Shown piece after piece: positions 45,885 to 54,842 of a stretch of DNA of 64,000 nucleotides. The notes under the pieces were generated by a model, which was given only the letters and a program-made list of their open reading frames with translations, had not been told where the DNA came from and made no database searches. Location of the stretch: assembly GCF_015352955.1 (NCBI RefSeq), contig NZ_JACYOX010000007.1:62001-126000 (forward strand). Reading direction: 5' to 3'. How positions within the stretch are numbered: position 1 is the stretch's first letter; each line of letters opens with the position of its first letter. The position numbers and the translations under genes are program-made. The stretch is from Noviherbaspirillum soli. Its GTDB lineage: Bacteria; Pseudomonadota; Gammaproteobacteria; Burkholderiales; Burkholderiaceae_D.

Positions 45885-47384
45885 CTACAGGTCGAAGGCG
45901 ATGCCCTGGGCAAGCGGCAGCTGGTCCGAGTAATTGACGGTGTTGGTGGCGCGCCGCATGTAGCCTTTCCATGCGTCCGAGCCCGATTCGCGGCCCCCGC
46001 CCGTTTCCTTGTTGCCGCCGAAGGCGCCGCCGATCTCGGCGCCCGACGGCCCGACATTCACATTGACGATGCCGCAGTCGCTGCCGGCAGCGGCCATGAA
46101 GCGCTCGGCTTCCCGCATGTCCATCGTGAAGATCGAGGACGACAGGCCTTGCGGCACCGCATTGTTCAAGGCAATGGCGTCGTCCAGGCTGCGGTAGCGC
46201 ATCACATACAAGATGGGCGCAAAGGTTTCCTCTCGGACGATGCCAGTCTGGGACGGCATCTCCACCAGCGCCGGCCGCACATAATGGCCACCCTCGCAGC
46301 CCGGCACCATGACCCGCTCGCCGCCATGCACCGTGCCGCCTTCCCGCGCCGCGGTCGCCAGGGCGCGCTGCATCGCGTCGAACGCTGCGCCGTCGATCAG
46401 CGGGCCGACCAGCGTTTCCGGCAGCAGCGGATTGCCGATGTAGAGCGCCTGCATTGCCTCCTTCAGCGGCGGCATCAGGCGCTCATGCACGTCGGCATGG
46501 ACAAACAGCCGGCGCAGGCTGGTGCAGCGCTGGCCGGCAGTGCCCGCGGCGGCGAAGACGATGGCGCGCAGGGCCAGCGCCAGGTCGGCGCTGGGCGCCA
46601 CCACGGCTGCATTGTTGCCGCCAAGTTCAAGGATGACGCGACCGAAGCGCGCCGCCACCCGCGGCGCCACTTCCCGGCCCATGCGGGTCGAGCCGGTGGC
46701 CGATAGCAGCGGCACGCGGCCATCCTCCACCAGCCGCGCCGCCAGCGCATGCCCGCCCTGCAGCACTTCGAGCAGGCCGGCGGGCGCGGCGCCGAAGCGC
46801 GCGCAGGCCTGGCCGAACAGGGCGGCGCAGGCCTGCGCCGTGAGCGGCGTTCTTTCGGAGGGCTTCCACACCACGCTGTCGCCGCAGACCCAGGCCAGCG
46901 CGGCATTCCAGGCCCATACCGCCGCCGGGAAGTTGAAGGCCGACAGCACGCCGGCGACGCCCAGCGGATGCCAGGTCTCCATCAGCCGGTGGCCCGGCCG
47001 CTCCGATGCCATCGTCAGCCCGTACAACTGGCGCGACAGGCCCAGCGCGAAGTCGCAGATGTCGATCATTTCCTGCACCTCGCCCAGGCCTTCCTGCAGG
47101 ATCTTGCCGGTTTCCAGCGTGATCAGCCGGCCCAGCGCCGCCTTGTTCTCGCGCAGCACTTCGCCGAACAGCCGCACCAGCTCGCCGCGCCGCGGCGCCG
47201 GCGTCTCGCGCCAGGCGAGGAAGGCCTGGTGGGCGCGGCCGATGGCGGCATCGGCCTGCGCCGCCGAACTGGCCGCCACCGCGGCCAGCGGCATGCCGTC
47301 GATCGGCGAGACCGACTGCAGGCCGGCCGGGTCCAGGGTGGCGGGCTGCACGCCCAGCTGGGATAAAAGCGCGTTCACATCCAT
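45885..47384 (-). CDS. ALDH7-type aldehyde dehydrogenase (aminoadipate semialdehyde dehydrogenase-like)
   Basis: A protein of 499 aa; ATG 47384 follows AGGAG. The catalytic Glu lies in LELGGNNAAVV and the nucleophile Cys in AGQRCTSLRRLFVH, which with the closing segment NVGPSGAEIGGAFGG and MRRATNTVNYS is the ALDH7 (antiquitin/AmaB) pattern. These enzymes oxidise alpha-aminoadipic semialdehyde (piperideine-6-carboxylate) in lysine catabolism. No other lysine genes are present, so the physiological aldehyde is inferred. It is divergent from the sigma-54 activator gene. Confidence 0.92.
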   Translation of the reverse strand: MDVNALLSQLGVQPATLDPAGLQSVSPIDGMPLAAVAASSAAQADAAIGRAHQAFLAWRETPAPRRGELVRLFGEVLRENKAALGRLITLETGKILQEGLGEVQEMIDICDFALGLSRQLYGLTMASERPGHRLMETWHPLGVAGVLSAFNFPAAVWAWNAALAWVCGDSVVWKPSERTPLTAQACAALFGQACARFGAAPAGLLEVLQGGHALAARLVEDGRVPLLSATGSTRMGREVAPRVAARFGRVILELGGNNAAVVAPSADLALALRAIVFAAAGTAGQRCTSLRRLFVHADVHERLMPPLKEAMQALYIGNPLLPETLVGPLIDGAAFDAMQRALATAAREGGTVHGGERVMVPGCEGGHYVRPALVEMPSQTGIVREETFAPILYVMRYRSLDDAIALNNAVPQGLSSSIFTMDMREAERFMAAAGSDCGIVNVNVGPSGAEIGGAFGGNKETGGGRESGSDAWKGYMRRATNTVNYSDQLPLAQGIAFDL

Positions 47385-47571
47385 GGCGGGCTCCTGTGGG
47401 ATTGGCGGCGGTGGGCCAAGCGACAGGCCAAGTCTGTCGCAGCCGGCGTCGCCAGGCAAGCGCTGCGGGTGTTTTCGGAAAAGCATGCAGAAACTCCCTT
47501 ACACTAGGGACCTGCGACTTTGCCTAGCCTGACAACGCAGCCGGACGCCGATCCGGCGCAAGGAGACCAGC

Positions 47572-49521
47572 ATGCGGCATCAGCAACGCGAACACATCGA
47601 CACCGTCCTGCGCGTGGCCGACCCCGGCGGCGCGGCCGCTGCAGCCGCGCCTGACGCGGTGCCGCATGACGACGTGATACGCAGCTCATGGCTGCGCTGC
47701 GTCAACGACCACCGGCTCGACCCGACCTGCATGCGCGAGGCCGTGATACTCCCGGCGCCGGTGCTGCGCGAGCACCAGGACCAGATGGAAGATTTCCTGC
47801 GCATCGCCCGCCATGGCCTGGAATCGCTGTACCAGCAGGTGGCCGGCCTGGGCTATGTGGTGCTGCTCACCGACGCGCGCGGCGTCACGGTCGACTTCAT
47901 GGGCGACCTGCAGCTGGACCGCAGCCTGCGCAAGGCCGGCCTCTATCTCGGCGCCGACTGGAGCGAGCGCCATGCCGGCACCTGCGGCGTGGGCACCTGC
48001 ATCAGCACCGGCGAAGCGCTGACGGTGCACCAGGGCGACCACTTCGACGCCACCCACATTCCGCTCACCTGCAGCACAGCGCCGGTCTATGGCAGCGACG
48101 GCCGCCTGAATGCGGTGCTGGATATCTCCGCCCTCACCTCGCCCCAGCCCAAGGCCAGCCAGCACCTGGCGCTGCAACTGGTGAAGATGGCCGCGCAGCG
48201 GGTGGAGGATGCGGGCTTCCTGCGCCGCTTCGCGCAGGAATGGGTGCTGCGGCTCTCGTCGGCGCCGCAGTTCCTGGAAGTGAGCCCGGAATACCTGCTG
48301 GCGCTCGATGCGGCCGGCCATGTCGCCGGCTACAACCGCCGCGCCCAGCTGCTGCTGGAAGCGCCGGGCGCGCCGCCGCTCCTGGGCCGGCATATCGGGC
48401 AGCTGCTGCAGCTCGATACCAACCACCTCGGCCGCTACCTGAAGACCGAGCCGGCCGACCGGCGAGCGGTGGTGGTCAATGGCAGCAGGCGCATCCTGTT
48501 CCTGCTGGCGTCGCCGCCGCCGGCACGCCAGGCGCAGGCCGTGCAAGCCCTGCAGGCGCGGCAGATCCCGGCGCCGCTGGCCGCGCTCTCCGGCGGCGAT
48601 GCGCTGCTGGACCGGCAGATCGAGCGTGCCGCCAGGCTGGTCAACACGCCGGTGAGCCTCCTGCTGACGGGCGAAACCGGCACCGGCAAGGAATATTTCG
48701 CCAAGGCCCTGCATGAAAGCAGCGAGCGCCGGCGCGGCCCCTTCATCGCCGTCAACTGCGCGGCCATACCCGAGACGCTGATCGAGAGCGAGCTGTTCGG
48801 CTATCTGCCCGGCAGCTTTTCCGGGGCGGCGCAGAAAGGCAAGCGCGGCCTGATCGCCGAGGCGCACGGCGGCACCCTGTTCCTGGACGAGATCGGCGAC
48901 ATGCCGCGCCACCTTCAGGCCAGGCTGCTGCGGGTGCTGGCGGAAAAGGAGGTGCTGCCGATCGGCGCGTCGCGGCCGGTGCAGGTCGACATCCGGGTGA
49001 TCGCCGCCACCCATTGCGCGCTGGAAGCGCTGGTGCGGGAAGGCCGCTTCCGCGACGACCTGTACTACCGCCTCAACGGCGCGCGCCTCGTGCTTCCGCC
49101 GCTGCGGCTGCGGCAGGACCTGGGCTGGATGATGGGCCGCATGCTGCGCGCCCATGCCAGGCGCAACGGCATGCAGGATGCGCCCGAGCTCGCTGCCGAC
49201 ACCGCGCAGCTGCTGCGCAGCCATCACTGGCCGGGCAACCTGCGCGAGCTGCGCAATGTGCTGGAGTATGCGGCCGCGGTCTGCAGCGGCAATCGCATCG
49301 AGCCGGCCGACCTGCCGGACGGCCTGGCGACGCATGGCGCGCTCGCAGCGCCCGGCGGCGCCGACGGGGCCGACACGCCGGCGATGCAGCTCGAAGGGCT
49401 GCTGCGCGAATGCCGCTGGAACGTGACGCTGGCCGCGTCGCGGCTGGGCGTGGCGCGCATGACGCTGTACCGGCGCATGAAACGGCTGGGCATCGTCAGT
49501 CCCAACCATAGCGCTGGCTGA
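47572..49521 (+). CDS. AcoR-like sigma-54-dependent transcriptional activator
   Basis: A protein of 649 aa with AAGGAG before ATG 47572. It has an N-terminal GAF-type sensor ([34 protein letters not shown]), a possible PAS region, an AAA+ domain (Walker A GETGTGKE, Walker B LFLDEIGD) and a C-terminal Fis helix-turn-helix ([20 protein letters not shown]). The sigma-54 contact loop usually written GAFTGA reads GSFSGA, which keeps a hydroxyl at the key position. Two palindromes and a perfect -24/-12 promoter follow, so it very likely activates the downstream monooxygenase. Confidence 0.93.
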   Translation: MRHQQREHIDTVLRVADPGGAAAAAAPDAVPHDDVIRSSWLRCVNDHRLDPTCMREAVILPAPVLREHQDQMEDFLRIARHGLESLYQQVAGLGYVVLLTDARGVTVDFMGDLQLDRSLRKAGLYLGADWSERHAGTCGVGTCISTGEALTVHQGDHFDATHIPLTCSTAPVYGSDGRLNAVLDISALTSPQPKASQHLALQLVKMAAQRVEDAGFLRRFAQEWVLRLSSAPQFLEVSPEYLLALDAAGHVAGYNRRAQLLLEAPGAPPLLGRHIGQLLQLDTNHLGRYLKTEPADRRAVVVNGSRRILFLLASPPPARQAQAVQALQARQIPAPLAALSGGDALLDRQIERAARLVNTPVSLLLTGETGTGKEYFAKALHESSERRRGPFIAVNCAAIPETLIESELFGYLPGSFSGAAQKGKRGLIAEAHGGTLFLDEIGDMPRHLQARLLRVLAEKEVLPIGASRPVQVDIRVIAATHCALEALVREGRFRDDLYYRLNGARLVLPPLRLRQDLGWMMGRMLRAHARRNGMQDAPELAADTAQLLRSHHWPGNLRELRNVLEYAAAVCSGNRIEPADLPDGLATHGALAAPGGADGADTPAMQLEGLLRECRWNVTLAASRLGVARMTLYRRMKRLGIVSPNHSAG

Positions 49522-49544
49522 GCCTGCCACGGAGAGCCTGCGGC

Positions 49545-49560
49545 TGTCACAGCTGTGACA
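49545..49560. promoter_or_regulatory. activator binding site 1 (perfect palindrome)
   Basis: TGTCACAGCTGTGACA is a perfect 16-bp palindrome, about 150 bp upstream of the -24/-12 promoter, the usual place for a bacterial enhancer site. Confidence 0.8.
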
Positions 49561-49561
49561 C

Positions 49562-49582
49562 CTGTCACAGGCCGGGTGACAG
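49562..49582. promoter_or_regulatory. activator binding site 2
   Basis: CTGTCAC at 49562-49568 and GTGACAG at 49576-49582 are inverted arms with a 7-bp spacer. The centre lies about two helix turns from site 1, which would let two activator dimers bind the same face. Confidence 0.72.
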
Positions 49583-49712
49583 CGCAAGGGCAGCACAAGC
49601 CGGGCCAGCACTCCGCCTGCTGGTGCTGCGCCACGCCTTGCCTCGCTGACAAATCCTTTCGATTCAACCGCTTGCATTCCCCTTCACCGGCGGCGCCAGG
49701 CGGCGACAAGGC

Positions 49713-49727
49713 TGGCACGCCGCTTGC
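49713..49727 (+). promoter_or_regulatory. sigma-54 -24/-12 promoter, consensus match
   Basis: TGGCAC-GCCGC-TTGC matches the consensus TGGCAC-N5-TTGC exactly; the next gene starts 51 bp downstream. Confidence 0.92.
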
Positions 49728-49778
49728 GAAAGAGGATGACCGGCACGAGCCGGGCTATCGACATCACGGAGACAGACA

Positions 49779-51572
49779 ATGACGAACAACCCTACCCAAG
49801 CGGCGGCAGACTGGCTGGAACAATTCGGCGCGGCCCTGAAGAGCAACGACCCCGATGCGGCGGCCGCGCTGTTCCAGGAAGACTGCTACTGGCGCGACCT
49901 GGTCAGCTTCACCTGGAACATCAAGACCATGGAAGGCCGGCAGCAGGTGCGCGACATGCTGGCGGCGCGGCTGGCCGACACCGCGCCGTCGAACTGGCGC
50001 CTTGAAGGCGAACCCACCGAAGCCGATGGCGTGGTCGACGCCTGGCTGACCTTCGAGACCGGCGTGGCGCGCGGCCGCGGCCACCTGCGCCTGAAGGACG
50101 GCCGTGCCTGGACGCTCCTGACCACGATGACGGAACTGAAGGGCCACGAGGAAAAGACCGGCGAGCGGCGCGCCAAGGGCGCCGAGCATGGCGTGCAGAA
50201 GGGCCGGCTTTCCTGGCTGGAAAAGCGCCAGCAGGAAGAACGCGAGCTGGGCTACGGCACCCAGCCGTATTGCCTGATCATCGGCGGCGGCCAGGGCGGC
50301 ATTGCGCTCGGCGCGCGCCTGAAGCGCCTGGGCGTGCCGACCATCATCGTCGAGCGCAACCCGCGCGCCGGCGACTCCTGGCGCAACCGCTACAAGTCGC
50401 TCTGCCTGCATGACCCGGTCTGGTACGACCACCTGCCCTACCTGCCCTTCCCGGACGACTGGCCCGTGTTCGCGCCCAAGGACAAGGTCGGCGACTGGCT
50501 GGAGATGTATACCAAGGTGATGGAACTGAACTACTGGAGCAGCACCGAGGCCGTCAGCGCACGTTTCGACGAAGAGAAGAAGGAATGGGAAGTGCTGGTC
50601 AGGCGCAATGGCGAGGAGGTGACGCTGCGCCCGAAGCAGCTGGTGTTTGCGCTGGGCGTGTCGGGCTTTCCGAATGTGCCGAAAATCGAGGGCGCGGAAG
50701 ACTTCCAGGGCGTGCAGCATCACTCCAGCAAGCATCCCGGCGGCGCCGCCTTTGCCGGCAAGAAGGCGGTGGTGCTGGGCGCGAACAACTCGGCCCATGA
50801 CATCTGCGCCGACCTGTGGGAGAACGGCGCGGATGTCACCATGGTCCAGCGCAGCTCGACCCATATCGCGCCGTCCGAATCGCTGATGGAACTGGCGCTG
50901 GGCGGGCTGTACTCGGAGCAGGCGGTGGCCAAGGGCATCACCACCGACAAGGCCGACCTGACCTTCGCCTCGGTGCCGTACAGGATCATGCACACCTTCC
51001 ATATCCCGGTGTACGAGGAAATGAAGAAGCGCGACGCCGACCTCTACGAGCGCCTGGAAAAGGCCGGCTTCATGCTCGACTTCGGCGACGACGGCTCCGG
51101 CCTGTTCATGAAATACCTGCGGCGCGGCTCGGGCTACTACATCGATGTCGGCGCCTCCGAACTGGTGGCCAACGGCAGCATCAAGCTCAAGAGCCGGGTC
51201 GACATCCGGCGCATCAAGGCCAATTCGGTGGAACTGAGCGACGGCACCGAGCTGCCGGCCGACCTGCTGGTGTACGCCACCGGCTACGGTTCGATGAATG
51301 GCTGGGTGGCGCGGCTGGTGTCGCCGGAAGTGGCGGACAAGGTCGGCAAGTGCTGGGGCCTGGGCTCGGCCACCACCAAGGACCCCGGTCCGTGGGAAGG
51401 CGAACTGCGCAACATGTGGAAGCCGACCGCGCAGGAAAACATGTGGTTCCATGGCGGCAACCTGCATCAGTCGCGGCATTATTCCCGCTACCTGTCGCTG
51501 CAGTTGAAGGCGCGCATGGAAGGCATACCGACCCCGGTCTACGGCCAGGCGGAGGTGCATCACCTGCGCTGA
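49779..51572 (+). CDS. NTF2-like/flavin-containing monooxygenase fusion
   Basis: A protein of 597 aa with GGAGA before ATG 49779. Residues about 1-125 form an NTF2-like (SnoaL/ketosteroid-isomerase type) domain. From about 165 a flavin monooxygenase follows: FAD motif IIGGGQGGIALGARL, the FMO-type signature FQGVQHHSSKHPGG and the NADPH site VVLGANNSAHDICADLW. Such enzymes insert one oxygen into ketones, amines, sulfides or aromatics. Control by a sigma-54 activator suggests induction by its substrate, possibly a volatile or aromatic compound. The substrate cannot be read from sequence. Confidence 0.92.
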   Translation: MTNNPTQAAADWLEQFGAALKSNDPDAAAALFQEDCYWRDLVSFTWNIKTMEGRQQVRDMLAARLADTAPSNWRLEGEPTEADGVVDAWLTFETGVARGRGHLRLKDGRAWTLLTTMTELKGHEEKTGERRAKGAEHGVQKGRLSWLEKRQQEERELGYGTQPYCLIIGGGQGGIALGARLKRLGVPTIIVERNPRAGDSWRNRYKSLCLHDPVWYDHLPYLPFPDDWPVFAPKDKVGDWLEMYTKVMELNYWSSTEAVSARFDEEKKEWEVLVRRNGEEVTLRPKQLVFALGVSGFPNVPKIEGAEDFQGVQHHSSKHPGGAAFAGKKAVVLGANNSAHDICADLWENGADVTMVQRSSTHIAPSESLMELALGGLYSEQAVAKGITTDKADLTFASVPYRIMHTFHIPVYEEMKKRDADLYERLEKAGFMLDFGDDGSGLFMKYLRRGSGYYIDVGASELVANGSIKLKSRVDIRRIKANSVELSDGTELPADLLVYATGYGSMNGWVARLVSPEVADKVGKCWGLGSATTKDPGPWEGELRNMWKPTAQENMWFHGGNLHQSRHYSRYLSLQLKARMEGIPTPVYGQAEVHHLR

Positions 51573-51593
51573 TATTGGCGTGGATCAACAAAT

Positions 51594-51619
51594 CATTAGT
51601 TTCTCTACAGAAACTAATG
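51594..51619. terminator. perfect 11-bp hairpin after the monooxygenase gene
   Basis: CATTAGTTTCT (51594-51604) pairs perfectly with AGAAACTAATG (51609-51619) around CTAC. It lies 22 bp past the monooxygenase stop and 38 bp before the next start codon. No T-run follows, so it may be an attenuator, an RNA-processing stem or an operator. Confidence 0.55.
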
Positions 51620-51657
51620 CGTACCATGGCATGCTCTTTTGTCAAAGGAGAAATGCC

Positions 51658-51966
51658 ATGGCACAACCGCTTTGTTTCTACCGTGATCTGACCGAAATCG
51701 CGGAAAAACGCATCACTGAACTGATCCTGCAGGCCGGGACCGCGGAGCGGCGCGACGACGCGCCGTTTCCCGAGGCCGGCGGCTATTACCGGGCCTGCGC
51801 ACTGACGGTGTTCCTGGCATGGAATGACGTGACCGAGGGCTGGCAGACCCGGCAGGACCGCGACCGCCTGGCCGCGCTGGCCGGTGCGGATGGCCTTGAA
51901 CCGGCGTGTTCGGCGCAGGCGCCGTTGCCGGGCATTAGCCGCGGACGAGCGAGGCTGGATGCCTGA
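51658..51966 (+). CDS. hypothetical protein, 102 aa
   Basis: The AAAGGAG ribosome site precedes ATG 51658. The product has a soluble helical start (CFYRDLTEIAEKRITELIL) and a Pro/Ala/Arg-rich end. I do not recognise the family, and no membrane segment or known motif is seen. It sits between the monooxygenase and the AI-2E gene, downstream of the hairpin. Confidence 0.65.
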   Translation: MAQPLCFYRDLTEIAEKRITELILQAGTAERRDDAPFPEAGGYYRACALTVFLAWNDVTEGWQTRQDRDRLAALAGADGLEPACSAQAPLPGISRGRARLDA

Positions 51967-52157
51967 ACCTGACCGTCCGGAGCCTGGCGCGGCGCGCCAT
52001 GCCTGGCCGGCCAGGAAACCCGGCAGTACTGCACGCATGCTTGACTGGGTCGTACGCTGTCCATTCCGGCGCCGGGCACAATGAGCAGCCAGAACCTTGC
52101 GGACACGCCGCCGTTCCCGCCGAACAACCGGGTGGCGGCCCCGCCGACCGAGGCACC

Positions 52158-53276
52158 ATGGCTGATTCCAATTCCGACATCCACATTCCTTCCCGCACAC
52201 AACGCCAACGCCCATCCGCTTCCGGCCGGGGCTTCCTGCGCCAGGTAGTCGGCTTCTACGCGGTTGGCGCATTATTCGTGGCGCTCGCCGCAGTGGTATG
52301 GCTGGGTGGCGAGGTGCTATTGCTGCTGTTTGCCTGCATACTGCTGGCGATTCTGTTGTACATGGCAAGCAGGAAGGTGCGGCACTGGCTGCCGGTTTCA
52401 CGCGGAACTGCCCTGGCCATCGTCGTGCTGGCAAGCTGCGCCGTGATCGGCGTCGGCGGCTGGCTGATGGCGCCGCAGATCGGCGAGCAGAGCGGCACCC
52501 TGGCCGATGCGCTGCCCAAGGCGCTCGACAAGGTGCGCGCCATGCTGGAGGACATTCCGCTGTTGCGCAGCCTGGGCGCCAGCCTGCCGTCCAATGAAGA
52601 CCTGATGGGCCAGATGGGCTCGGTGCTGCCGCGCACCGGCCTGTTCTTTTCCGGCCTGCTGGGCGTGATCGGCAATATCGCCATCATCGTATTCGTCGGC
52701 ATTTACTTTGCCGCGCAGCCGCGCATCTATATCGAGGGCATCATCACGCTTGCGCCCTTCGGCAAGCGCAAACGCATCAGGGAAGTGATGTCGGAAATCG
52801 CCGCGACACTGTCGCAATGGCTGGCAGGCAAGCTGCTGTCCATGCTGGTGGTGGCGGTGGCCAGCACCGCCGGCCTGTTGCTGCTGGACGTGCCGCTGGC
52901 CCTGGTGCTGGGCATCCTGGCAGGTCTGCTGGACTTCGTGCCATATGTCGGCCCGATCATGGCCGGCGTGCCGGCGGTGCTGGTGGCCTTCTCCGAAAGC
53001 CCTGCCACCGCGCTGTATGTGGTGCTGCTGTTCGTCTTCATCCAGTCCGCCGAAGGCTACCTGCTGCTGCCGCTGGTGGAACGCCGCACGGTTTCGCTGC
53101 CGCCGGCGCTGACCATCATGATGCAGGCGCTGCTGGGCGCGATGTGGGGCTTCGCCGGCGTGGCCCTGGCAACGCCGATTGCCGCGGTGGCGGCGGTGCT
53201 GGTGTCGATGCTGTATGTGCAGGACATGCTGGGCGACCCGGTAAAGACGCCAAGCGAGAGCGGGGCCGGCGGCTAA
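52158..53276 (+). CDS. AI-2E family (TqsA/PerM-like) membrane transporter
   Basis: A protein of 372 aa; ATG 52158 has GAGG upstream, and the frame extends unsupported to 51999. It has about eight membrane helices in the AI-2E family pattern, with the conserved LLDFVPYVGPIMAGVPAVLV and a C-terminal LLLPLVERRTVSLPP. Despite the name, most members are not shown to carry AI-2; some act as sodium/proton antiporters or exporters. It ends just before a paired-hairpin repeat. Confidence 0.9.
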   Translation: MADSNSDIHIPSRTQRQRPSASGRGFLRQVVGFYAVGALFVALAAVVWLGGEVLLLLFACILLAILLYMASRKVRHWLPVSRGTALAIVVLASCAVIGVGGWLMAPQIGEQSGTLADALPKALDKVRAMLEDIPLLRSLGASLPSNEDLMGQMGSVLPRTGLFFSGLLGVIGNIAIIVFVGIYFAAQPRIYIEGIITLAPFGKRKRIREVMSEIAATLSQWLAGKLLSMLVVAVASTAGLLLLDVPLALVLGILAGLLDFVPYVGPIMAGVPAVLVAFSESPATALYVVLLFVFIQSAEGYLLLPLVERRTVSLPPALTIMMQALLGAMWGFAGVALATPIAAVAAVLVSMLYVQDMLGDPVKTPSESGAGG

Positions 53277-53337
53277 ACAAACTTGCCGCATGGCGACATG
53301 GCGGGCTGGCGTTGACGGTTCAGCTTGTAATTTGCAG

Positions 53338-53447
53338 GGTGCAACCCCCGCAGGGCATTGCACCAGACCGCCGAGCAGCTCAGGGCTTCGGCCATGCCTA
53401 TCGTCCCGCCACCCATGGTGGAATGCCCTCTTCAGGGTTATTCCACC
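53338..53447. repeat. paired-hairpin dispersed repeat, copy 2
   Basis: Hairpin A has arms GGTGCAA (53338-53344) and TTGCACC (53358-53364). Hairpin B has arms GGTGGAAT (53417-53424) and ATTCCACC (53440-53447), followed by CTAC. The order, orientation and 52-bp spacing match copy 1 at 32675. It lies between convergent genes ending at 53276 and 53463 and could terminate both. Confidence 0.8.
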
Positions 53448-53462
53448 CTACTCCTTCCCTGC

Positions 53463-54779
53463 CTACGCCCTGGCCGGCAGCACCGTGCCCCAGCACTCGC
53501 CGAAGCCGATGCGCGCCGCGCCGGTCTTTTCACACCAGCCGCGCAGCACCACCGCATCTCCGTCCTCCAGGTAGGTGCGCGCCTCGCCGTCGGGCAACTG
53601 CAGCGGCTGCTTGCCGCCGACGGTCAGTTCCACCAGCGCGCCGGCCTGGTCCAGCGTCGGTCCCGACAGGGTGCCGCTGCCGAACAGGTCGCCCGGCTGC
53701 AGGTTGCAGCCGTTGACGGTGTGATGCGTCACCATTTGCGCCACGGTCCAGTAGGCGTGGCGGTAGCTTGTGCGGCAGATGCTTGCATCGCCCTGCCCGG
53801 CCTTGCGCATCGCCGGTGTCTGGATGCCGACCTGAAGCTGGATGTCGAAGGCGCCGCCACGGCGGTTGTCTTCGGAGTCGAGATAAGGCAGGGGCTGCGG
53901 CTCTCCGGCGGGGCGGTCGAATGGCACGCGGTAAGGCGCCAGCGCCTCCAGCGTCACGATCCACGGCGAGATGGTGGTCGCGAAATTCTTCGACAGGAAG
54001 GGGCCGAGCGGCTGGTATTCCCAGGCCTGAATGTCGCGCGCGGACCAGTCGTTGAGCAGGCAGATGCCGAATACATGGTCTTCCGCTTCCTCCATCACGA
54101 TGCGGTCGCCCTGGCTGTTGCCGGTGCCGACGAAGATGCCCAGCTCCAGCTCGATATCGAGCCGCTTGCAGGGGCCGAACGTGGGCTCGGCCGCGCCGGG
54201 CGGCATGGTCTGGCCCACCGGACGATGGAAGTCCCGCCCGGAGACGCCGATGCTGGAGGCGCGGCCGTGGTAGCCGATCGGCACCCACTTGTAGTTGGGC
54301 AGCAGCGGATTGTCAGGGCGGAACTGCTTGCCGATGTTGGTGGCGTGATGCACCGAGGTATAGAAGTCGGTGTAGTCGCCGATGCGTGCCGGCACATCGT
54401 ATTCCGCTTCCGCCTGCGGCACCAGGCAGGCTTGCAGGCTGGCCTGCTCAGCAGCGCCCTCGCGCAGGGCGCGCGACAGCGCCAGGCGCAATGCGCGCCA
54501 CTTGCCCGCGCCGAGCGCCATCAGGGCATTGAGCTTGTCCTGCGCGCCCGCCTGCAGCGCGATCGCAGCGTCGCCGCTGAAGACGCCGGTGCCGGCAGCG
54601 GCCGACAGGTCGAGGATCTGGTCGCCGATCGCCACGCCGCCGCGGAAGGCTTCGGCGCTGCCCTTGCGACGAAATACCGCGAAAGGCAGGTTCTGGACCG
54701 GAAAGTCAGACGCCGGCAGGTTGGCGGAAGCAACCCAGCTGCGCAGCGCCGGATCGTGGGTTTCATTCAGGTTGTTCAT
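53463..54779 (-). CDS. fahA: fumarylacetoacetase
   Basis: A protein of 438 aa, the usual length. The N-terminal domain precedes the catalytic beta-roll with metal and active-site residues in YTDFYTSVHHATNIG, DIELELGIFVGTG and NDWSARDIQAWEY. It hydrolyses fumarylacetoacetate to fumarate and acetoacetate, the last step of tyrosine/homogentisate catabolism. It is 63 bp downstream of hmgA on the same strand. The intermediate maleylacetoacetate isomerase gene is not in this locus. Confidence 0.96.
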   Translation of the reverse strand: MNNLNETHDPALRSWVASANLPASDFPVQNLPFAVFRRKGSAEAFRGGVAIGDQILDLSAAAGTGVFSGDAAIALQAGAQDKLNALMALGAGKWRALRLALSRALREGAAEQASLQACLVPQAEAEYDVPARIGDYTDFYTSVHHATNIGKQFRPDNPLLPNYKWVPIGYHGRASSIGVSGRDFHRPVGQTMPPGAAEPTFGPCKRLDIELELGIFVGTGNSQGDRIVMEEAEDHVFGICLLNDWSARDIQAWEYQPLGPFLSKNFATTISPWIVTLEALAPYRVPFDRPAGEPQPLPYLDSEDNRRGGAFDIQLQVGIQTPAMRKAGQGDASICRTSYRHAYWTVAQMVTHHTVNGCNLQPGDLFGSGTLSGPTLDQAGALVELTVGGKQPLQLPDGEARTYLEDGDAVVLRGWCEKTGAARIGFGECWGTVLPARA

Positions 54780-54842
54780 AAGCGTATCGGGCCCGTGGTT
54801 GTTTCCCCGGCTTCACGGCACAGGGACGGCGTTAAGCGCCAT

